This document shows, in pieces, positions 12,089-23,179 of a DNA stretch of 64,000 nt. Location: assembly GCF_028640845.1 (NCBI RefSeq), contig NC_080541.1:161766502-161830501 (forward strand), in the 5' to 3' direction. Under the pieces are notes generated by a model. It saw nothing but the letters and a program-made list of their open reading frames with translations, was not told where the DNA came from and ran no database searches. Each line of letters begins with the position of its first letter. Positions within the stretch are counted from its first letter, which is position 1. Both the position numbers and the translations under genes were made by a program. This DNA is from Ahaetulla prasina (Eukaryota; Chordata; Lepidosauria; Squamata; Colubridae).

Positions 12089-12357
12089 TCTGCATACAGT
12101 CTAAAACAGAGAGAAAACGGAGAAACTTTGAAACATTGGCCTATCCATCTGACAAGTCAATGCCTACAAACTGCTTGCCTCAAAAAGCAGCTGTCACCCA
12201 GATTCAGTGTCAAGGGCTTCCATACTGCTTGTTTAGGAATGTAAAGTGAAATCATGCTGCACGTTCTCATGACTGAGAAGAAATGTGAAGGGGATGGGTG
12301 CATCTCCATTAGAGTACTCTGATCAGTCAACACAAACCGATGGTAATACTTTTAAAC

Positions 12358-12438
12358 AGGGGTCTCCAACCTTGGAACTTTAAGCCTGGTGGACTTCAAC
12401 TTTGCTGGCTGGGGGATTCTGGGAGTTGAAGTCCATAA
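12358..12438. mobile_element. Palindromic MITE fragment
   Basis: GGGGTCTCCAACCTTGGAAC...GGTGGACTTCAAC and then CTGGGAGTTGAAGTCCA, so the second arm is cut short at the central half and followed by a TAAATAAATCATAAA tract. Confidence 0.7.
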
Positions 12439-12639
12439 ATAAATCATAAATCATGCTTTTAAACATGTAAGTAGCATCCTTCTGATTTTGCCCTCATGGG
12501 ATTCCACAGGGAAGAAAAACCTAGTTTCCTCAAATAAACATTAAGGAAACCGAACAGCTAAATAACGGATCTGGACAATGGACAATGAAAAGTAATAAAT
12601 ATTTTACAATACTTCCATTTAAAATTATGACAGGCTTGG

Positions 12640-12930
12640 AACAGGTGCTTTTACAAGCTGTAAAGCACTCCTGGCCATCGCACCAACTTCCCCTCTAATC
12701 ATGTGACCACATTTTAGGTGCTTGGCAACCGCTTTGCCTTCATGTGACTGCCATTTGTAATTTTCTGGGGAAAGTGCCCATGCAGAAGAATGAGTTTGCA
12801 CTTACAACTGTCGCATTTGCTTAATGACTACAGATTCAGTTAATGAACACGGTGGCTCATTTAACAACTGCTGCAAAAAATGCAGTAAAATTGGGTCCAG
12901 TCACATGAGGATAACTGTAAATCTTAAGCA
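12640..12930. mobile_element. Degenerate MITE related to the 7.4-kb family
   Basis: Contains TTGGCAACCGCTTTGCCTTC, CTTAATGACTACAGATTCAG and GGCTCATTTAACAACTGC, phrases typical of the squamate element seen at 7448-7785, though the termini are not clear. Confidence 0.5.
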
Positions 12931-13536
12931 GGCTTCCCCAAATGTTTGTATAATTTCTGTTATATTTGAACATTGACAGGGCATTTTCAAAATCTGCCAA
13001 TTAACAGATAGTGAAAATTGCAGTACAAATGTCATCATTATTTAACAATTTAATTTTTTTCATAATTCATTCCAATATGGTAGACTTAATTTAATGTGAT
13101 TTTTAAAAATAGGACATATACACACAAAAAATATATTAGGAGAAATCTGTTTTTAAAATACACCTTAAACATAATAAATATATTAGGAAAAATGTGAATG
13201 ATATATGATTTTTCATTAAGAATTTGTCTTTTTAAAGAAACCAGAAGTTATTGCACCTAAGCGATAGAATAAACTAACAACAGAAAAAAATGAAAAACCA
13301 AGATGAACCAAACTGACATGAGGACTAAAGTCATAATTATCTTTCTGCAATTCAAATCCAAACTCAAAATAACTGCTTTGGGAATTAGCTTGTATTTCAA
13401 CCCAATGAATATTTGGATTGTAACTTCCACTGATTTTAAACAGGACCTACTTCTGAATAGATAATTCATAGTTTTACAACCTTAAGGTATGAGTACAACA
13501 GCTAATTAAAAAGAAAAATGAAAAAAAGGAGCTTAC

Positions 13537-13607
13537 TTGTTTGACGTTCCCTGCAGATTAGTCAGTATTGTAAAATTATTTCTTACACTTCTCAAACTTG
13601 CCAAGAC
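13537..13607 (-). CDS. PDE4B: PDE4B 71-bp exon: end of UCR1 and start of LR1
   Basis: On the minus strand the frame reads VLASLRSVRNNFTILTN and then LQGTSNK. The acceptor ATTTTATTAG lies before 13607 and the donor GTAAGC follows 13537. The exon starts in phase 0, as the 37-bp exon requires, and leaves two bases (AA) that the next exon completes to Lys. SVRNNFTILTN followed by GTSNK is the PDE4B version; PDE4D has TVRNNFAALTN and a residue more, so the 71-bp length itself supports PDE4B. The 2.5-kb intron upstream contains a Tc1-type transposon (13838-14829) and a Sauria-type SINE. Confidence 0.95.
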
Positions 13608-13837
13608 CTAATAAAATGTAAGAGTTTAACATAATACATTGGAAGAACTCAAAATGTAGAATTATATAAATATACCGATGTTCTTAGAAGTCCCACAAAT
13701 GTCTGAAGAGAATTAAGCAAAAATATTTTTATTAAAACAAATTGGTTTCAATTTTTAAAATTATGTTTAAATCTATAAAATAACAAGGACTTATATTATT
13801 CAAATTGATGAAACAATATTATAGCTCACATCATATA

Positions 13838-14829
13838 CAGTAGTAGCCAAAATTGCAGAAACCTTTTGGAAAACGTATATTTTTTAGGTTTCATGGCTAA
13901 TAACACCACTTTTTTTGGAGCAGTACCATAAAATTATATATCAATGGAAAGATAATTTACTCAAGAATGTAATGCAACAAAGGTTGTTCAATTATCTGTA
14001 TTCTATGAAAAGTTATAGCCAAATAACCAGAAAAAGGAAGCACAACTTGCTTAGGTTGATATCAGGCAACTTTCCTTCATCTGATTGTTGCCAATGAGCA
14101 GGAGTGTTTAGAGAGCCAATGAGGTGTCATCTTGTTTTGGCAATAAGTCAATCAGATCACAGTAGGATTCAGTTATTGATGTCATGTACTGAAGCTGAGA
14201 TGACATTTGTCAGTGTGTTATGTGATCATTAGCAAGTTGGTTGGGTTTTTTTGTGTCCTTTCATTTAGTGAGCTTGTAAAACATAATAAAATTAAAGTAA
14301 TGGTGCAAAGAGTGAACTGGTCATCCAGAAAGTGATGTAAAATGGTATTATTAAGTGAACAAGGCTACAGTTATAAAGAAATTTGAAGAAAAAATGTGGA
14401 AACTTAACCAAAGGTAGCATTTCTAAGTTTTTGAAGAGGTGTAAGGAGACTCAGTCACTACAAAGCCATACTGGTAAAGGCAGGAAAAGGTACATAACAG
14501 CAAGTGATGATAGAAGAATTAAGAGACTGTGCCTTTGTGACAGAAGAAAATCATCAAGATGAAATGACACAATGCAATGTGAAGTTGAGTGCAAGGACTG
14601 TTCAGTGCAAACTGCAGGAATTTGACCTAAAATCTAGAATTCCACTAAAAAAGCCACTTCTATCTCTCAAACAAAGGTTGAAAAGCATTACATTCTTGAT
14701 TAAATTATCTTTCCATTGATATATAATTTTATGGTACTACTAAAAAAAGGTAGCTAGAAAAAGTTATTAACCATCAAACTTCAAAAATACACTTTTCCCA
14801 AAAGGTTTCCACAATTTTGGCCACTACTG
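13838..14829 (+). mobile_element. Tc1-type DNA transposon, decayed
   Basis: 992-bp element flanked by TA on each side (13836-13837 and 14830-14831), the Tc1/mariner target duplication. The left end CAGTAGTAGCCAAAATTG pairs with the right end, whose complement starts CAGTAGTGGCCAAAATTG. Inverted repeats extend over 100 bp: the inner blocks ACCATAAAATTATATATCAA (13925 on) and its complement near 14730 also match. Transposase remains lie in the middle. It sits in the intron between the 37-bp and 71-bp PDE4B exons. Confidence 0.93.
14290..14700 (+). pseudogene. Tc1 transposase remnant (N-terminal DNA-binding part)
   Basis: A first frame has stops but reads GRKRYITASDDRRIKRLCL; after a frameshift the frame from 14504 reads LSARTVQCKLQEFDLKSRIP and then KKPLLSLKQRLK. 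These match the paired-type helix-turn-helix region of Tc1 transposases (ARTVRRRL, LKSRVPRKKPLL). The whole DDE catalytic part is missing, so this copy is inactive. Confidence 0.85.
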
Positions 14830-14831
14830 TA

Positions 14832-15332
14832 TCTCTAATACTAGATCTAGGTTGCAAAAATCTGGAAAATCGCCAGATGGCAGCAAAGAGATAATAAAAA
14901 TTCTAATTCTTTGCTTCCACTTAATGGCCATATATATTTTTTGCAGCCCAGATTTATATAATACTTATTTAACTGAATTTTATATTCATACATTTGAAAA
15001 TAAAAAATCACAGTCTATTTATTACCCACAATAGTTTGAAGGTATACAATAGACAATAACTGGAAAAGAGAATAAAAGTTTATTGTGTGACTAGAAAAAG
15101 TTGTTAATAACAGTTAAAACAGGGCTATAGGCCCTGGAATTACTGAAATCTTGAAAAGAGCAACAATGCCGCAAAACACAAAGAAACTTAATTGCTTTGG
15201 CAACATCACAAATATAATCTATTGCTTGTATTTTTTTCTTCTGAAATAAATTAGTTTTTCTATTTCCAAGTCTGGCATTTATAAATTGTGCATTGTTATT
15301 GGGAATATTAGTCACATTAAAGAGATAAAGAG
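14832..15332. other. Intronic DNA, no gene seen
   Basis: AT-rich intron between the 37-bp and 71-bp PDE4B exons; nothing else recognised. Confidence 0.6.
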
Positions 15333-15578
15333 GGCCAGTTTGGTTTAGTGGTTAAGGCACTAAGCTAGATACAGGAAGACTGTGAGTTCTAGTCCCACCT
15401 TAGGCATGAAAGCCAGCTGGGTGACTTTGGGCCAGTCCCTCTCTCGGCCAATTCACTTCATAAGGTTGTTGTTATGGGGAAAATAGGAGGAAGAAGTTGA
15501 GTTGGATATGTTCACCGCCCTGAGTTATTTGTAAAAACAATAAAGGTAAGATACAAATAAGTAAATAAAATAAAATTT
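15333..15578 (+). mobile_element. Sauria-type SINE, near complete
   Basis: A tRNA-like head (GGTTTAGTGGTTAAGGCACT with box-B-like GAGTTCTAGTCCC) is followed by the conserved AGCCAGCTGGGTGACTTTGG block and CACCGCCCTGAGTTATTTG. The tail is an A/T-rich AAATAAGTAAATAAAATAAA. Pol III-transcribed, mobilised in trans by BovB. Confidence 0.88.
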
Positions 15579-16151
15579 TAAAAGCCATCTTTAGGCTTTT
15601 AGTACAGTACTTCTATAGGAAAAGCATACTGTGAGCAGAAAAATGGAAGTAAATTTAGCATAACATAGCTGGCAAGATTAAGGAAGCAACAATTTACACA
15701 GATTTCAGTAAAATAAATGCAATGCTAATCTGTAGTAAATACAGAATCTGGAAATTGAAATAGGAATGTCCAGGTCTTTTATTGTGAGGTCATAAGAAAG
15801 TTGCCTTTTTGAATATTTTGAATGCTTTTTACCAGATCTTTCCTTGTGACATTATGAAATAATCTGACAATTGAATTAGTTGCTCTTAAAGGCATAAAAC
15901 AACTGTAGCAGTTTATCAGATAAATTTTCAGAAAGGATTTAGAGAACGAGTGGAGAATTTAAAAGACTTTGAGATCTAATGTGCCTAGGGAAACTGAAAA
16001 GGATAACATAGGCAGGTGTGATGAGTGTAGGGATCCTGAGGCCAGGTCTACGTGAAACAACGAACAGTATTTACACGTTCAGTTTGGTTCTCAAATGTTT
16101 TAATTCAATCTTGTTAGTGACAGAAACTGTATTACAATATTTGGAACATAC

Positions 16152-16188
16152 CTGTGCAAATGGTGTCACTATCAGGTCATCTCCATGT
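16152..16188 (-). CDS. PDE4B: PDE4B 37-bp exon of UCR1
   Basis: A micro-exon encoding HGDDLIVTPFAQ, the invariant core of UCR1 in PDE4 enzymes. Reading the minus strand, the acceptor is TTTTTTATTAG before 16188 and the donor GTATGT follows 16152. The exon is exactly 37 bp. The leading A joins the CA left by the previous exon (CAA, Gln), and the exon ends in phase 0 after CAG. This matches the 37-bp UCR1 exon that I recall from mammalian PDE4 genes. UCR1 pairs with UCR2 to regulate the catalytic domain and mediate dimerisation of long forms. The intron to the upstream exon is about 2.4 kb and holds an L2-type tail and SINE debris. Confidence 0.95.
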
Positions 16189-17345
16189 CTAATAAAAAAT
16201 GAGAACAAAAAGGAGCATGTGTTTTAGAAGATTTCAAAAAATAACTGTATAATGAACAATCATCACAATATCTTGTTCTAAAACTCTGACTAACTTTAAG
16301 TTTAATGGCTGTAAGCTTCATGTCCAAGCACAAATTAAGATTATATACAACTAAACTTGTGAATAGTGATTTTAAATTAGAATGGGGAATGAAGTCCTTT
16401 TTTGCTATATAGTTTTTTTCTCTCTCCAGAGTGGGAGTTGTTTAGGATTCTACCTTTTGCATTCTGACTTGATTCAAAAGAGTTTCTTCACGTGATCTTT
16501 TCCATAGCATATGTATTAGAAATGGCAACTTTCAGTGTACACGTTAAAGTTGCCTTTCTATTTAAAAAAAATAAAAAATATTCAGTATTTTATGCATTTT
16601 AGTAGGTCTATGCACAAAAATGATTTTAAGAGATACCTCAGAAAGTATGAGAATGGGCATTCAGTACCTCTTTTATGTAGGCATTTCTTTTTTCAGCTTT
16701 CCACATGAAAAAGCCATGGCTACTTTAGTGAACTGATTGATTATAGCAGCTGCCTCTTTCAAGTGGGTCCTTAAAGCAGCCATGTCTTTATTCAAACTTG
16801 TATGAGACCTGAAAAAGACAGCTGCTTTAAAGAGATGCTGGGTTCTATGATGGAATGTAGCGGGGAACTCGATTCCCAGGAGGAAGGGGTGATTTCCACA
16901 AAAGTAAGAGGCAACTCACCTCAGCTCAGATATTATGTGTGAGAGAAAGTGGGTGATACAGTCCCTTCCTAATAGTTTACAGACTATATTGTAGATGCAG
17001 ATAGAGTTTGGCAAGATTTTGTCTATAGCAATAAAGAACTCAGCTTGGAAGAATTGCCACCTGTTATTCTTGATTTTGGGCTGACAGGTTGCAATTTCTG
17101 TGTATTTTAAAGTACCCCGTGCAAATTGTTTTTAAGCATGCGGAGTCCTAGTATTTAAAATGTATGGATAAATTGTTTATCAAGTTAAATCATGAAGTTT
17201 TAGAATTATTTGCGTTTAATTATTGAAATATTTTCTGTCTAAATGTTCTACTTAATTACAAAGTGAGTCCAGTGAATCATTTTAATATATGTTGCTGATT
17301 TGAAATGTTTCTTGCTTTTAAAAAATTATGTTATTATAATAAAGT
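16189..17345. other. Intronic DNA, no gene seen
   Basis: Part of the intron between the 195-bp and 37-bp PDE4B exons. No repeat or RNA gene recognised. Confidence 0.55.
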
Positions 17346-17349
17346 GATA

Positions 17350-17450
17350 GTTTAAACTCAGGTTCAAACTCCCTATAGGCACATAAGCCAGCTGGGTGAC
17401 CTTAGGCAAGTTGTTCCTCTCAGTTCATACCAATATTAATCTGTATAACA
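17350..17450 (+). mobile_element. Sauria-type SINE fragment
   Basis: AGCCAGCTGGGTGACCTTAG followed by GCAAGTTGTTCCTCTCAG; only the middle of the SINE is recognisable. Confidence 0.65.
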
Positions 17451-18369
17451 AGTCACTGAAAAATAAAACACCTAATTGAACCATGCATTGATGATATTGC
17501 TCTAAGAATTACAGTACAAAATGAGAAGACCCAGTAATCACGTGGCACAAACTTTTGGAATAACAACAGCCTTGTTAAAAACCTTTTTGTTTAAATCGCG
17601 CTGGTAATTTTCTATTTTATTTGGCCATAAATAATTGCTCCTAATTTAAATGGTTCTCTAATCAGAATGTATATCCAAAGATGTATATGTATATCCAAAT
17701 ACATATACATTTGTATTTCTTTGTATATCCAAAGAAACGAAATAATCCAATCAGAAATTATCATTTTCTTCTTCTTCTTCTTTTCTTATAAGACTAGGAA
17801 ATTCCAGTTAGTTTTATATACTAACTCTCAGTCGGAAAAAGGGCATAACATTATGAGAAAAGGCCAGCTTCGGATTTCCTGACTTTTGTTGACTTATCCA
17901 GCTTTTAATGCTATTTAAACACAGACAATTTGTCTAGATTTTCAATATGGAAAATTAAATAATATGTATGCAAGAAATAAAAATAAACAGGTGTTCCTCA
18001 TGTAAACTGTGATTATTCAAGCCCACCATTACCACTGTTGTTCCAGAAGTTGGAGTGCAACGGAATGTTGTTCTATATTCTTAGTTTCTAAGTTGTCCAG
18101 AATTCCAGCTTCCCAGTCATTCCACTCCTTGTTCTCCCAAGTCCTGATGATCACTAAAAACTCATTCTTTATTGGGTTGTGGTTTTGGCAAGCAGAAGGG
18201 GAATGTTCCCTTGGATTCCACAGAGTATACAAACATCTTTCTTTTCTTTTTCAAGTCGGCATATTCTGTTCCCTCTGTTTGTTACGCTTCAGACCTGATG
18301 ATATGGAGCTACTGAATTTTATATTAGAAAGAGGTTGTTGTTGTTTGCCTGATGATGATATTCATGGAG

Positions 18370-18440
18370 CTGATAGCAACAACTGAGTCCCTCGGGAGAT
18401 AGGGCGGTATAAAAATGTGATTAAATAAATAAATAAATTA
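18370..18440 (+). mobile_element. L2-type 3' tail
   Basis: GAGTCCCTCGGGAGATAGGG then CGGTATAAAAATGTGATTAA and (AAAT)n. This resembles squamate L2 and L2-driven SINE ends. It lies about 190 bp downstream of the 195-bp PDE4B exon in gene orientation. Confidence 0.6.
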
Positions 18441-18628
18441 CCCACATGATGATTAGACACACATGATTTTCTGATATTATCAGCTTGCAAACTGGTTTCA
18501 CTTTTCTGAGAAAAGTTGCCCCAGGATTATTCTAGATCAACATTTTCCAATTTGTTGCCCTCAGATCTGTTGAAATTAGAATTCCAGTCTGCTCAGTAGA
18601 AATTCTAGAATATAATAGATCTACTTAC

Positions 18629-18823
18629 TGTTCACTTGGAACAGAAGAATTCCGTGACATGGTCTTTGGTGACAGGTCATAGTCACTGTCCGATCGATAA
18701 AGAAATGACTCTCTACGCTGGCTATGCCCTGGAAATGTAGTGTGAAGCACAAGCCCTGAAGAAGAGCCAGCCTGAGGATCAAGTGGGCTACGACCAGGTG
18801 AAGGGCCATTTTCAACATCAAAG
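18629..18823 (-). CDS. PDE4B: PDE4B coding exon: start of common long-form region and first half of UCR1
   Basis: Internal exon of cAMP-specific phosphodiesterase 4B, which hydrolyses cAMP to AMP. On the minus strand a pyrimidine-rich tract ending TTCACAG precedes 18823 and the donor GTAAGT follows 18629. The frame reads [17 protein letters not shown] early and [18 protein letters not shown] later, ending in [14 protein letters not shown] is the conserved PKA site that activates long PDE4 forms. The exon is 195 bp. Its first base completes the Cys codon expected from the upstream isoform-specific exon; its last two bases (CA) are completed by the next exon to give Gln. [15 protein letters not shown] and PSEQ fit PDE4B better than PDE4D (ASD at the end) or PDE4A/C. 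An open frame also runs on the same strand in another phase, but it is not the coding one. Family identity rests on remembered PDE4 sequences; the splice sites and frame are read directly. Confidence 0.95.
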
Positions 18824-19824
18824 CTGTGAACAAGAAATTCATGAATATGACTGACATTGCATATTTATCATCTTAATTATGACTTCATTTTACATTTTCA
18901 AAACTAAAAATTACAATATTGTTCATTCCCACTTATCACAACTGGGAAACAGTAGGTAAACACCTAATCAGAATAATGTTTTCTGAAAGTTGACTGCCTT
19001 TATATTCTTGAAGGCATTTGTAACTTTGCTATTGTTTAGTTTTGTTTCTCTGCAGCTTGAATCTTTAGTGATTCGCAGAATCCATTTTCCAAGCATACTT
19101 CTTAGGATCCGTCTATCCTAAGAGATACTGAGAAATATAAGCATCTACTTGTGAAATTAAAGTCAACTTTGAGTATTTCTTAAAAGTATTGATTAAAGTT
19201 GGGGGAAAAAAGAAACGAGATATCAAACCGTATTCTAGAGATCTACAGTACAAAGAAAACTATGGACATGAAAATTTATTTCCTAAAACAGTTGTTAAAA
19301 AAATAAAAGCATATCTATTTTTGGCACTTAACTGCAAGAACCCTGTTTTCAAGTAATTTAAAGTTACTGAAGTATTATAGGATATTTATGAACAATCCCA
19401 TAAAGTACTACCAGTTCTTTGTCTAGAAATATGAAACAAGACTATATTGCTAGAAATTGGGGGGGAAATCAGTATACGTACTTATACTGAAAAAAGTGGT
19501 GCAAATAGAAAAAACCCCATTAATTTCTCAAACCAGAAAATATTTGTTTAACATTTTACAAAGACTTATCCATACATGTAGAAAGACAAATCAGAGGAAC
19601 AGGGAGATTTCTGAAAAGACAGAGTCATGAAATCAGGTAGCTAATATAAAATGGATAACAAAAAAGGAAGAGAATAAAAGGAGATTTATATTTGCTTCAT
19701 TGACAACAGTCAAAAGCTTTCATCATGTAGGTCATGGCAGAATATAATCCATGTTAAGACTAACAAGTATACCAGAAAACTTGATTTATTTTCCTCAGGA
19801 ATGTTTTAATGAAGACGAAGCTAT
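18824..19824. other. Start of the large 5' PDE4B intron
   Basis: AT-rich intronic sequence immediately upstream of the 195-bp exon. No alternative first exon or repeat recognised. Confidence 0.55.
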
Positions 19825-19842
19825 TGAAAGAACTGAATCGAT

Positions 19843-19897
<55 letters not shown>

Positions 19898-20049
19898 TTG
19901 TAACAATATATACAAGCATTGCATAAAGAATTATATAATATATAAACATATATATGAGGAGAAACAAGGTACTATAAACATATATATATATAGGGGAAGA
20001 AACAATAGGACAGGAACGGTAGGCACGTTTGTGCTCTTATGCACGCCCC

Positions 20050-21860
20050 TTAGAGTCCTCTTAGGAAAGTGGTGAGGTCAACCGTGGATAGATTTTGAGT
20101 AAAGCTTTTGGGGTTATGAGAAGAAACCACAGAGTCAGGTAATGCATTCCAAGCATATATAATTCTGTTACAGAAATCGTGTTTTCTGCAATCTAAACTG
20201 GAGCGGTTGACATTGAGTTTAAATCTGTTGGTAGCTCTTGTGATATTGTTATTGAAACTAAAGAAGTCATTGACAGGAAGGACATTACAATGGATGATTT
20301 TATGAGCTAAACCCAGGTCCTGCCGAAGGCGACGAAGTTCCAAGTTTTCTAGACCCAGGATATCAAGTCTGGTGGAATAAGGTATTTTATTGGTTTCGGA
20401 GGAGTGGAGAACTCTTCTCGTAAAATACCTTTGGACATGCTCAACTGTGTTGATATCAGATATATGGTATGGGTTCCAGACAGGAGAGCAGTAATCAAGA
20501 ATTGGCCTAGCAAATGTTTTATATGCTCTGGTCAGTAGCATGGTGTTTTTTGAAAAGAAGCTATGTAGAATTAAATTAACAACTCTTAGAGCCTTTTTTG
20601 CTATATAGTTGCAGTGGGCTTTGGCACTTAAATCGTTAGATGTAAAAACTCCAAGGTCTTTGACAGGGTGGGGGTCATCTGCGAGGCAATGTCCATCAAG
20701 CATGTACTTTGTGATTGGGTTCTTTCTTCCAATATGCAAGACTGAGCATTTACTGGTTGAGATTTGTAGTTGCCAAATTTTAGACCAGGCAGTTAGATGA
20801 TCAAGGTCCTTTTGAATTGTGGATGTATTGTCAGTGGTGTTGAAAAGTTTGACATCATCAGCAAAGAGAACACAGTTACTTGAGATATGATCACAAAGAT
20901 CATTTATGTATATTATAAAGAGAGTTGGTCCAAGAACGCTACCTTGAGGAACACCACTCTTGACAGGAACAGGATTTGATAGAGCATTAATTTTAACTAT
21001 TTGTTGTCTGTTTGACAGAAAAGCAGATATCCAGTTGTGTAAGGGTCCTGAAATGCCATAGGATTTTAATTTTAGGAGAAGTTTATCATGTACTACTGAG
21101 TCAAAAGCTTTACAGAAGTCTATGTATATTGCATCTATTGATTTACCTAGATCAAGATTTGAAGTCCATAGGTGTTTACAGTGGAGAAGTTGTAAATTGC
21201 ATGATAATTTTTTCCTGAAGCCAAATTGTTTATTTGAGAGAAGGTTGTGTATTTCTAAGTGCAAGATAATGGATTGGTTGATGATGGATTCCATTACTTT
21301 GCAGGTGACGCAACATAGGGAGATTGGTCTATAATTATCAACTAAGCTGGGGTCGCCTTTTTTGAAAACTGGAATGACTGTGGCTAGTGACCAGAGATTG
21401 GGAAGGGAACTGGTTGTGAAAGTTTTATTAAAGATTATACTTAGGGGTTCTGCTAAATTACTAGAGAGTTTTTTTAAGAAGTAAGCACAAAGTCCATCAG
21501 GTCCAATGGATAGAGATGGTTTCAAGTTACAAAGAGCTTTACCAACATTTTCTTCTATAAAATCTATATTTGTTAAGTCGTCATACGCATTGCTTGTACG
21601 ATTTGGGAATGTGGGATATGTGCCATCACTGTTGACAAAAACTGAGCCAAAGAATTTTTTAAAGAGGTTTGCTTTAGTTACTTCGTTATTGTATTCATTG
21701 CCGTTAGAATCTTTTAGTGGTGGCATGGATCTAGAATCTTTAAGCTTGTTGTTGACAAAATTATAGAAGGCACGACTGGAATTAGTGCACAGAAGATCCT
21801 CTTCTTGCTTAGTGTGGTAATTTGTGCATTCGTTTTTTATTTGGTTGCATATAGCATGTA
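20050..21860 (-). pseudogene. LINE reverse transcriptase
   Basis: Long frame (558 codons from an internal Met at 21726; the same frame is open further upstream to about 21860). RT motifs in order: LSIGPDGLCAYFLKKL, IPVFKKGDPSLVDNYRPISL, IDFCKAFDSVVHDKL (motif A), GVPQGSVLGPTLFIIYIND (motif B), FADDVKLFN (motif C, catalytic FADD), SKCSVLHIGR and VKDLGVFTS, then the thumb (ILDYCSPVWNPY). It uncouples from the endonuclease frame at a stop and frameshift around 21865-21878, so a single ORF2 protein cannot be made without correction. Otherwise well preserved, implying a fairly recent insertion. Confidence 0.9.
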
Positions 21861-21877
21861 GCGATTTTTAAAATTTG

Positions 21878-22810
21878 CTACATAGCCCTTTTTGTTTTTT
21901 TTCCAGAGGGATTTTTTTTAGATTGAAGCTTTTTTATTGATATGGGTAGTTTGCTTTTCCTAATCTTGGTGGTAGTTTGGGGTACGTATAGTTTGATGAC
22001 TCTGTTGATTTCGAGTAGGAAAACTCTATAGTGGTCTTCAGCAGTTATACAGGATGAGAACAGATTTAGCCAGTCCAGAGATGAAAGATCATTGTTTATA
22101 AGGTCATAATTTGCTTTTTTGAAGTTGTAGATGGGAATGCTATTGATATGACGATTTAAGTGACGACATATATTAAGACGGAAGTCAATCATGCAATGAT
22201 CACTGTTGGAAAAGGGTTCTCTTATTTGTAGTCCATAAATGGTATTGGTGTTGTTGCAGAAGATGAGGTCAAGCCAGTTGTTTAGTCTTGTACTGTTAGT
22301 TACAAGTTGTTCAAGACCTAGGTTTGTAATAGCGTTGTATATTGTAGTGTGGATTGGATCAGTTGTACATTTGTTTGTTATCCAGTTGATGAGAGGTAAA
22401 TTTAGGTCACCCAGGAAGATGAGTGGATATGGGCAAGAGGCAGCCCATGTTAGTAGTGAGGTTAAAATATTAGCATGAGTAATGTCGTAGTCAGGGGCTC
22501 TGTAGCATAGAATGAATCGAAGTGTGGTATTAGATGATAGGTCACATACAATAGTTTCAGGAAGAGAAAGTTTGTGTGCAACTTGAATGTTTTTTAGATT
22601 CAGTGACTTCTTATAGAAAATAGCCACTCCACCACCTCTTCGGTTTTCACGATCTGAACGGTGAACTTGATATTCTTTGTTTAAAATGATGGAATCAAGG
22701 ATGGATGAGATTAGCCATGTTTCACAAATAAATATAGTATCAAATGTACCACTGTTTAGCAGGAGGATAAATTCAGGTAATTTGTTAACAATACTTCTTG
22801 CATTCATCAA
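21878..22810 (-). pseudogene. LINE APE-type endonuclease domain
   Basis: 310 codons beginning MMNARSIVNKLPEF. Endonuclease motifs: ICETWL (catalytic Glu), RRGGGVAIFYKKS, LGDLNLPLINW, LDLIFCNN and SDHCMIDF (terminal catalytic His). The frame continues upstream without a Met-free break to a TAG at 22867-22865. It ends at TAG (ATG TAG) where the RT frame takes over in another phase. Nicks target DNA for target-primed reverse transcription. Confidence 0.9.
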
Positions 22811-22864
22811 TTTACATTTAAAATCTGTAGAGAGAGGTGTTAAAGAGGTAAGGGGCGTGCATAC

Positions 22865-23179
22865 CTAGTTTTGAATGTTAGTTGGTTGAGGGATATGTAT
22901 AACTGGTGGTTGTATAGGAGGTTGGATGGGTGGATGGATATTTTGGATGGTGAGTGTTTGGATGTTGGGTACTTGACTGTTTGTTGATATGGTTGGTTGG
23001 ATGGATGGTTGAAAGGCTGGTTGGATGGTTGTTTCGAAGGTTGGTTGGATGGATGTTCGGATGGCTGGCTGAATGGTTTGTTGGATAGCTGTACGGATGG
23101 CTGGTTGAATGGTTTGTTGGATGGCTGATTGGATGACAGTTTCGATGGATAGTTGGCTGATGGGTACTTGATTGATCAT
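22865..23179 (-). pseudogene. IQP-repeat frame between LINE ORF1 and endonuclease
   Basis: 104 codons, dominated by four-residue repeats (IQPA, IQQT, IRTA, IQPT), then a proline-rich end (PPIQPPIQPPVIHIPQP). At DNA level this is a degenerate 12-bp minisatellite. Its ATG overlaps the ORF1 stop as ATGA (23179-23176). It is in the same frame as the endonuclease, separated only by the TAG at 22867-22865 and 18 more codons. It could be the N-terminal arm of ORF2 or the C-terminal arm of ORF1. Confidence 0.7.

Noticed and set aside
15333..15420. Functional tRNA gene
   Set aside because: The tRNA-like head with box-B motif belongs to a SINE; no complete cloverleaf with an anticodon arm could be supported.
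18009..18386. 125-codon plus-strand frame
   Set aside because: No recognisable domain, ends in an L2-type tail, and lies in the PDE4B intron antisense to the gene; likely chance.
18621..18857. 78-codon minus-strand frame starting [10 protein letters not shown]
   Set aside because: It overlaps the real PDE4B exon but in another phase and runs through both splice sites; the coding phase is the one reading [18 protein letters not shown].
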